Origin: Bacteroides sp.
GTDB lineage: Bacteria > Bacteroidota > Bacteroidia > Bacteroidales > Bacteroidaceae
DNA length: 64,000 nucleotides
Direction: 5' to 3'
Assembly (NCBI GenBank): GCA_023665805.1
Contig: JAMPDJ010000014.1
Span: 1-64,000, forward strand
The translations under genes and the position numbers were made by a program. Position 1 is the stretch's first letter. Each line of letters begins with the position of its first letter. Below, one piece after another: positions 58,508 to 64,000 of this stretch. The notes under the pieces are model-generated. The model worked only from the letters and a program-made list of their open reading frames with translations, was not told where the DNA came from and did not search any database.

Positions 58508-58687
58508 GGATGACCTGCAAACGCCACTGTCATCCGTGGCGGCACGGATGCAATCGCCACACATGCGACGCGAATTTCCGTTACACATGTCTTTTTGGCA
58601 CTTCCGCACGAAATAAAAACACGTCTGCGGACGTTATATAAACAATAAGACATACACATCATAATATACGCGCAAGACGCTCCCCAC

Positions 58688-60685
58688 ATGAACATGCCAT
58701 ATCATAGGCCACTGCTACGTCTACTGTGCCCCGCAGCCATGCTGCTCCTGCTGACGGGATGCGGTGCCGACAACTATGCACGCAAGGCCGAGGAATACTA
58801 TGCCATAGGCGAATACTTCGATGCAGCGGAGGAATACAAGAAAGCCTACTCTCATACTCCCGTGAAGGAGAAGGACAAGCGTGGCGAAAGGGCCTGGAAG
58901 ATGGCGGAGTGCTACAGGCGCATAGGTTACAGCGCCAAGGCGGCCGGTGCATATCAGAATGCCGTGCGTTACCATGCCGGCGGTCCGGAGGCTCTGCTGC
59001 GCCTGGCGCAGATGCAGCACCTCATGGGACGATACAACGAGGCCACCAAGAACTATACTCTCTACCTGGACAGTGTGCCGCAGTCCACGGAGGCGGCAAA
59101 CGGACTGGAAGGCTGCCGCCTGGCACCGGTGTGGAAGAAGAAAGGCTCGCTCTACAGCATCAAGAAACAGCCCATCCTGGCCAGCCGGCGCGCCGACTAT
59201 TCTCCGGCCCTATATGGCGAGGAATGGGACCAGCTATACTTCACCACCACCCGTCCGCAGGCCACAGGCGATGAACTCAGCGGCATCACGGGCGTGAAGA
59301 TGGCAGACATCTTCGTCAGCAAAAAGGACGACAAAGGCCGATGGGGCAAGCCCGAAGCTGCCGAGGGAGAGGTGAACAGCGAGTTCGAGGACGGTGCATG
59401 CTGCTTCGCCCCGGATGGAAAGACGATGTACTTCACCCGTTGCACACACGACCCCAGCTATCCACGTTATGCCGTGATCATGTCCAGCAACCGCACGGAT
59501 GCCTCGTGGAGCAAGCCTCAGGAGGTGAGAATCAGCAGCGACACGCTCTCCACCTTTGCCCACCCCGCCGTATCGCCGGACGGCAAATGGCTTTTCTTCT
59601 CCAGCGACATGCCGGGCGGACAAGGTGGCATGGACCTGTGGAAAATAGCTCTGGACGACCACGGACTGGCGGCCCCGGAGAACCTTGGTCCGGAAATAAA
59701 TACGACGGGCGACGAGGTCTTCCCAACATTCCGCCCCAATGGAGAAATGTACTTTTCCTCGGACGGACACCCCGGCATGGGCGGCCTGGATATTTTCCGT
59801 GCAGTACAGGACAGTCTCGGGACATGGAGCACGGAAAACCTGGGATACCCGATGAACTCGGCAGGCGACGACATGGGCATGACCTTTGAGGGACTGGCCA
59901 ACCGGGGATTTTTCTCCACCAACCGTGGCAACGGCCGCGGATGGGACCAGCTGATGTCATTCGAATGCCCCGAGATAGTGCAGAGCATACGCGGATGGGT
60001 CTACGAGAAGGACGGATACGAACTGCCCGAGGCCATCGTCTACATGATAGGCAACGACGGCACCAACCTGAGGCTGTCGGTTCGCTCGGACGGTTCCTTC
60101 ATCCAGGAAGTCCGGCCGGGAACAGACTATGTACTCCTTGGCACCTGCCAAGGCTATCTCAATCACAAGCAGGAAATATCCATAGACACCAGCAGCATTT
60201 CCCGCGAGCATGTCCTGCAATTCCCACTTGCCAGCATGACCGACCCGGTACTCATCCGCAACGTCTTCTACGAGTTTGACAGCGCAGCACTCACGGACAG
60301 CAGTACCGTGGCTCTGGACAGCCTTGCCATGCTTCTGAAAGAAAATCCGGGAGTGACCATAGAACTCTCGTCCCACTGCGACTACCGTGGTGCCGATGCC
60401 TATAACCTGCGCCTGTCACAGCGCAGGGCCGAAAGTGTGGTGAAGCATCTCATCAGTCGCGGCATAGACTCCAAACGCATGCTCCCGGTGGGCTATGGCG
60501 AAACACGTCCGAAAGTAGTGAGCCGCCGCCACGTGGAGCAATATCCCTTCCTGCACGTAGGCGACACGCTAACAGAATCCTTCATACTTGCCCTGCCCGA
60601 AGAAGCCAGCCGGGAAGCATGCAACGCGCTGAACCGCCGCACCGAATTCCGCGTCATGCGCACGACATATACCGGGGAGAACTGA
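58688..60685 (+). CDS. PorE-like type IX secretion lipoprotein (TPR, propeller, CRD, OmpA)
   Basis: 665 residues with a lipobox LLLLTGC (Cys25). Domains in order: TPR-like helices (about 28-140: AEEYYAIGEYFDAAEEYKKA, YRRIGYSAKAAGAYQNA), a PD40-type beta-propeller (about 165-430: DYSPAL..., CCFAPDGKTMYFT, AVSPDGKWLFFSSD, TFRPNGEMYFSSDG), a carboxypeptidase-regulatory-like domain (about 440-515: IRGWVYEKDGYELPEAIVYMIG), and an OmpA-like peptidoglycan-binding domain (about 525-660, NVFYEFDSAAL...NRRTEFRV). This order is that of PorE, which ties the type IX secretion system to the cell wall. Other envelope proteins share it, so the exact role is likely but not proven. Confidence 0.8.
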   Translation: MNMPYHRPLLRLLCPAAMLLLLTGCGADNYARKAEEYYAIGEYFDAAEEYKKAYSHTPVKEKDKRGERAWKMAECYRRIGYSAKAAGAYQNAVRYHAGGPEALLRLAQMQHLMGRYNEATKNYTLYLDSVPQSTEAANGLEGCRLAPVWKKKGSLYSIKKQPILASRRADYSPALYGEEWDQLYFTTTRPQATGDELSGITGVKMADIFVSKKDDKGRWGKPEAAEGEVNSEFEDGACCFAPDGKTMYFTRCTHDPSYPRYAVIMSSNRTDASWSKPQEVRISSDTLSTFAHPAVSPDGKWLFFSSDMPGGQGGMDLWKIALDDHGLAAPENLGPEINTTGDEVFPTFRPNGEMYFSSDGHPGMGGLDIFRAVQDSLGTWSTENLGYPMNSAGDDMGMTFEGLANRGFFSTNRGNGRGWDQLMSFECPEIVQSIRGWVYEKDGYELPEAIVYMIGNDGTNLRLSVRSDGSFIQEVRPGTDYVLLGTCQGYLNHKQEISIDTSSISREHVLQFPLASMTDPVLIRNVFYEFDSAALTDSSTVALDSLAMLLKENPGVTIELSSHCDYRGADAYNLRLSQRRAESVVKHLISRGIDSKRMLPVGYGETRPKVVSRRHVEQYPFLHVGDTLTESFILALPEEASREACNALNRRTEFRVMRTTYTGEN

Positions 60686-61064
60686 GGGGAGTGGCAACCG
60701 CTGCAAGTGTGCCTTTTGCCATGCGTGCAGGCATACAATATAGCCACAAGTATGGAGAATACATGGTATTGGCCCCAGATTCTAATGACCGATAGGGAAT
60801 CATGCATAGACGCATCATAATGTATTTCACAACCTATTGTCAAGACCCTATGGGGTGGGGAGAGGGAGCAACCGGAAACGGTCGTCAGCTTCCGACTAAA
60901 CCCAAATCGGTCATTAGATTTCCAATCCGTTTTGCCTTTATGTTCGTGCGTATTGCAACCGTTTTGGCGAAGGCATAGCGAGCTATGGCAAGACCAAACG
61001 GGAAGCAAGACGGCGAAGAGAAGGGCTAAAATGGAGGAAAAGGCAATACAACTCATCCAATTTA
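60686..61064. other. intergenic region with dispersed-repeat arms
   Basis: No gene seen. It contains a right-type arm of the dispersed repeat (TTCTAATGACCGATAGGGAA, 60778-60797) and most of element B. Confidence 0.5.
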
Positions 61065-61100
61065 TACAAATTGACGTTCTAATGACCGATTTGGGCTAAA
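60896..61100. repeat. MITE-like element B with inverted ends
   Basis: The left end CTAAACCCAAATCGGTCATT (60896-60915, continuing AGA) is the inverse of the right end TCTAATGACCGATTTGGG (61079-61096, continuing CTAAA). The interior of about 150 bp has a hairpin (CCGTTTTGG...CCAAACGG, about 60958-61000) and no coding frame. Ends match element A (38878-39177). The right end supplies the stop codon of the queH fusion gene (61096-61098). Confidence 0.65.
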
Positions 61101-62193
61101 CGCTGTCATCGTCCGTCACTACCTCGTTCATACAGATGTCGTGCTCTTCGGCAGGAAGATAATCCAATAGTTGGAATGAATAGCAAAGCCCTATCCTGTA
61201 GGCATCAGGAAGACGGGGCAGAAGACGGTCGTAATATCCCTTGCCGCGCCCGAGGCGTGAGCCATGACGGTCGAAAGCCATTCCGGGAACTACGGCCAAA
61301 TCTATTTCGGCATAGCGTGAGAGGGGGAAGACTTCGCCTGTAGGTTCCATGATGCCGAAAGCACCGGGAACGAGCGTATCGGGAGCATAGATACGCAATT
61401 CCAACTCATCGCCGACGACACGGGGAAGCAAAACGCGCTTGTCCATGAACACGGCATTACGGAGCAACGAGGCGGTGTCCACCTCGTCCGGCAGGGCGTG
61501 ATAGAGCAGAACCGTCCCGGCAGCACGCCACAGCCCATCTGAAAGGATGCGTGAACAGGCACGGAGACTTCGGTCACGGAGTTGCTCCGGAGAACAGGCC
61601 GATTTAAGTCCGCGTATCCATGTACGTATTTCAGACTTTTGCATCTGCGGTTCGCGGGCAGCAAGGCTGTATTCACAACCACAATAGACCTGATTATAAA
61701 AGCCATGCCGGCGCAACAATTCATTGCGACGCTGTTGCAGCCCGCCCTTGCGCCAATTGCGGTCGTCAAACTGCACGCCCCCCACCATGGAGGCTGCCCA
61801 ATGACCGGCCTCGGATATCTGGTCCAGACGCTTCCAGCGACTGCTGGCCAAGGTGGTGGTAAAGGTCTCAAGCCCCAGCTCCCTGCAACGACGTGCCGCA
61901 GAAAGCAGACGCAGACGGAAACACTCCAGACAACGGCTGCCACGCTCAGGCTCGGACTCATGCCCATGAACGGCACAGGACCATGATGCATGGTCATAGT
62001 CCTCGTCCAGTATGTCAAGTCCCAGCTCACGGGCATAGCGGGTACATTCGTTCTTACGGATAAGATACTCTTCCCGGGGGTAAATGTTGGGATTGCAATA
62101 ATAAAGCACCGGACGGATGCCGTTTTGCAGCATCCACTCTATGATGGCACTGGAACATGGTGCACAGCAACAATGTAACAGGACTTGTTTCAT
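61096..62193 (-). CDS. fusion: epoxyqueuosine reductase QueH + 5-formyltetrahydrofolate cyclo-ligase
   Basis: 365 residues. Residues 1-200 are QueH (DUF208), the non-B12 enzyme reducing epoxyqueuosine to queuosine in tRNA: LLHCCCAPCSS (Cys 8, 9, 10, 13), GSRCLECFRLR and YCGCEYS are the metal/Fe-S Cys motifs. Residues about 205-365 are 5-formyl-THF cyclo-ligase, returning 5-formyl-THF to the folate pool, with VPGMAFDRHGSRLGRGKGYYDRLL and the basic nucleotide-binding region. queD and queE are elsewhere in the window and thyA (folate user) is two genes upstream. The TAG stop lies in the end of repeat element B. Confidence 0.9.
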   Translation of the reverse strand: MKQVLLHCCCAPCSSAIIEWMLQNGIRPVLYYCNPNIYPREEYLIRKNECTRYARELGLDILDEDYDHASWSCAVHGHESEPERGSRCLECFRLRLLSAARRCRELGLETFTTTLASSRWKRLDQISEAGHWAASMVGGVQFDDRNWRKGGLQQRRNELLRRHGFYNQVYCGCEYSLAAREPQMQKSEIRTWIRGLKSACSPEQLRDRSLRACSRILSDGLWRAAGTVLLYHALPDEVDTASLLRNAVFMDKRVLLPRVVGDELELRIYAPDTLVPGAFGIMEPTGEVFPLSRYAEIDLAVVPGMAFDRHGSRLGRGKGYYDRLLPRLPDAYRIGLCYSFQLLDYLPAEEHDICMNEVVTDDDSV

Positions 62194-62212
62194 AATAACA
62201 TATATGCATTTC

Positions 62213-63442
62213 TCATCCCGAATTCATCAAGCTCCACCTCTTGGTATAAGTGGTCTTTATACGCCAGGCATCGGGATAGAGGTTGTTTATACGGCCCGGC
62301 ACGCCCTTTCCCGGGCCGAGAGGCACACCGCAGTAACAAAGAGTCAAGGGGCCGACAGGAGCTGCGGTGCGCACGGCCTCGCGGCGAAGATAAGCTATAG
62401 CCTGGTCGTACGTGAGTTCGACCATAGGGCCTTCGCAAGAAAAAGCCTGGGGCATCAGGCGCAATAGGGTCTTGGCCTTGCGCAGTATACTGTCAGCCGC
62501 GGGGAGGATGGAGGATGTCACCGGAACATCTTGCGTGGAAGAGCATGAAACACCATCCTTGCGTATGGCAGCGCAATAGAAGCCCTCGCCACGATCTCTG
62601 CCGGGAAGGAAATGACGCTCTTCAAGCAGTTCCGCACCCAACTCGGAACATATCCAACGGACGTTGCCCTCGTCCTCGAAACGATTAAAGGTACAGGTGC
62701 TGTAGATCAACAGAGCACCCGGCTTGAGCGCATGCCAGATGTCGCGAAGAATACTCCGCTGACGCTCCACACAACACTCCACATTCTTCAAGCTCCATTC
62801 CTTCACGGCCTGTTCGTCCTTGCGGAACATGCCTTCGCCAGAACAAGGAACATCAGCGACAATAATGTCAAAACACTCGTCAAAGGCAGCGAAGTCGGCA
62901 GGATAGTTGTTGGTGACGATACTACATACAGGATACTCCGTTCCACCGGGCATACATGTCCATTTCTGCATATTCTCGGCAAGGACACGGGCACGCTTGG
63001 GCATAGGCTCGTTGCTCAAAAGAAGCGAGCCTTCGGGAAGCAGTCCGGCCAGCAAGGTACTTTTACCTCCCGGTGCGGCACAGAGATCCAGAGCACAGCA
63101 GGGAACGGATGTGGAAGCATAACGCCTATAAAGGTCGGCCACGTACATGGAGGAAGCCTCCTGGACATAGTAGACCCCGGCATGCAGCAAGGGGTCGAAT
63201 GTAAACGGTGGACGCTCCGCAAGATAATATGCATCCGGGCACCATCCCACAGGAGCAGCACCCACAATGGAACTCGCTTGCCAAACATCACGTAAGGCAT
63301 CTATGGCACGTATTTTGCGAGCATTGAGGCGGATGGACACCTCCGGCTCGGTATGAAGCAGCGCATCACACAGACGTTGCGCATCATAGGAACTATAATG
63401 CTCGCTCATCAACTGCACAAAATCCTTGGGAAGTTCTTTCAT
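62213..63442 (-). CDS. RsmF-like 16S rRNA m5C methyltransferase (NOL1/NOP2/Sun)
   Basis: 409 residues. The SAM-binding motif is DLCAAPGGKST, the catalytic DVPCSGEGMFRKD (motif IV Cys) and the second Cys STCTFNRFEDE (motif VI) are diagnostic of RNA m5C methyltransferases. An N-terminal region (about 1-110) and a C-terminal PUA-like part (about 290-409) match the RsmF/YebU layout rather than RsmB. The queH fusion begins 19 bp downstream. Confidence 0.93.
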   Translation of the reverse strand: MKELPKDFVQLMSEHYSSYDAQRLCDALLHTEPEVSIRLNARKIRAIDALRDVWQASSIVGAAPVGWCPDAYYLAERPPFTFDPLLHAGVYYVQEASSMYVADLYRRYASTSVPCCALDLCAAPGGKSTLLAGLLPEGSLLLSNEPMPKRARVLAENMQKWTCMPGGTEYPVCSIVTNNYPADFAAFDECFDIIVADVPCSGEGMFRKDEQAVKEWSLKNVECCVERQRSILRDIWHALKPGALLIYSTCTFNRFEDEGNVRWICSELGAELLEERHFLPGRDRGEGFYCAAIRKDGVSCSSTQDVPVTSSILPAADSILRKAKTLLRLMPQAFSCEGPMVELTYDQAIAYLRREAVRTAAPVGPLTLCYCGVPLGPGKGVPGRINNLYPDAWRIKTTYTKRWSLMNSG

Positions 63443-63602
63443 ATATTTATTGTTACAATACTCTGTCAGGAAAACAGGGTTGCCGTGGCATCACTCAACA
63501 AATAGGAATTTGAACAGATTACCAGCAATGAGCATCAAGCAAAAGAAAGCTACTCGGCAATTTATTATCATCAGTATCCACATTCACTGATGGTGGCATG
63601 AC

Positions 63603-64000
63603 TCATACACTAACCGCGCCCTCTATCTTGGGCCAAGGGTCGTAACCCTCCAGTGTAAAGTCCTCGTATTTGAATTCAAAGATGTTCTTCACCTCCGGAT
63701 TTAATATCATACGTGGTAATGGACGCGGCTCACGACCCAATTGGGTGCGTATCTGCTCCATATGGTTGAGGTAAATATGTGTATCGCCCGTTGTGTGGAT
63801 GAATTCACCGGGACGCAAACCACAGACTTGTGCCATCATCATGCAAAGAAGGGCATAGGAAGCTATGTTAAAAGGTACGCCCAAGAATGTATCGGCACTA
63901 CGTTGATACAACTGCAGCGACAATCTCCCGTTGGCGACATAAAACTGGAAAAATGCGTGACACGGAGGCAAGTTCATGTTATCAAGGTCTGCAACATTCC
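63603..64000 (-). CDS. thyA: thymidylate synthase, C-terminal part (runs off the window)
   Basis: Methylates dUMP to dTMP using 5,10-methylene-THF. The visible 132 residues begin [21 protein letters not shown], where the Cys of PPCH is the catalytic nucleophile. They continue with [21 protein letters not shown] (dUMP-binding Arg and Asn) and GDTHIYLNH, and end [14 protein letters not shown]. The N-terminal half is beyond base 64000. The 160 bp between it and the rsmF-like gene show nothing notable. Confidence 0.96.
   Translation of the reverse strand, partial: NVADLDNMNLPPCHAFFQFYVANGRLSLQLYQRSADTFLGVPFNIASYALLCMMMAQVCGLRPGEFIHTTGDTHIYLNHMEQIRTQLGREPRPLPRMILNPEVKNIFEFKYEDFTLEGYDPWPKIEGAVSV

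Larger units (their letters stand above)
58145..58687. other. intergenic region between the RM system and the PorE-like gene
   Basis: 543 bp, AT-rich on the left and richer in GC on the right, consistent with the right edge of the accessory island lying here. It holds a promoter-like box (58334-58341) and palindrome array 3 (58424-58507). No gene seen. Confidence 0.5.

Overview
The window reads as a Bacteroidales chromosome, most likely Prevotellaceae or a close relative. Three things support this: promoters of the Bacteroidetes type (TTTG, about 20 nt, TAnnTTTG), near-absence of Shine-Dalgarno sequences, and gene orders I associate with that order (guaB / PPIases / OstA-like / mutL; tig-clpP-clpX; yceD-rpmF-fabH-era-der). 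I saw no tRNA or rRNA gene. Species cannot be decided from sequence reading alone.

Left part (1-31 kb) is mostly housekeeping on the minus strand: a broken IS256-type transposase at the very edge, trpS, an OmpA-like porin, mutL, an LPS-export (OstA-like) protein with two periplasmic prolyl isomerases, guaB, recQ, clpX-clpP-tig, an AspT/YidE-type transporter, lptB, divergent mlaEF, then a long minus-strand run yceD-rpmF-fabH-era-der-lipoprotein-queD-queE and an orphan histidine kinase.

Middle part (31-47 kb): exported clostripain-like (C11) and papain-like (C1B) peptidases, an M24 aminopeptidase, recJ with a second, short recQ, methylmalonyl-CoA mutase (both subunits), a second AspT/YidE transporter and topB.

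47-58.2 kb is an accessory island, increasingly AT-rich to the right. It carries five small Sec-exported proteins (two damaged by frameshifts at homopolymer runs), an N-terminal remnant of a sixth, a GT14-type glycosyltransferase fused to a methyltransferase plus an internally deleted copy of it, two effector-like genes that share a DSWPSD linker and carry peptidase-like domains, and a type II restriction-modification pair. I read the left part as a decaying effector/immunity cluster aimed at the periplasm; that is inference.

Right part (58.7-64 kb): a PorE-like type IX secretion lipoprotein, a QueH / 5-formyl-THF cyclo-ligase fusion, an RsmF-like rRNA methyltransferase and the 3' part of thyA.

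The most unusual non-coding signal is an array of a 15-bp palindrome, GACAATANTATTGTC, repeated at exactly 23-bp spacing in three separate intergenic loci (about 0.5, 39.0 and 58.4 kb). A second dispersed family has about 24-bp inverted ends (core AAATCGGTCATTAG) and forms two MITE-like elements that run into the 3' ends of recQ and the queH fusion; one of them encloses a palindrome array.
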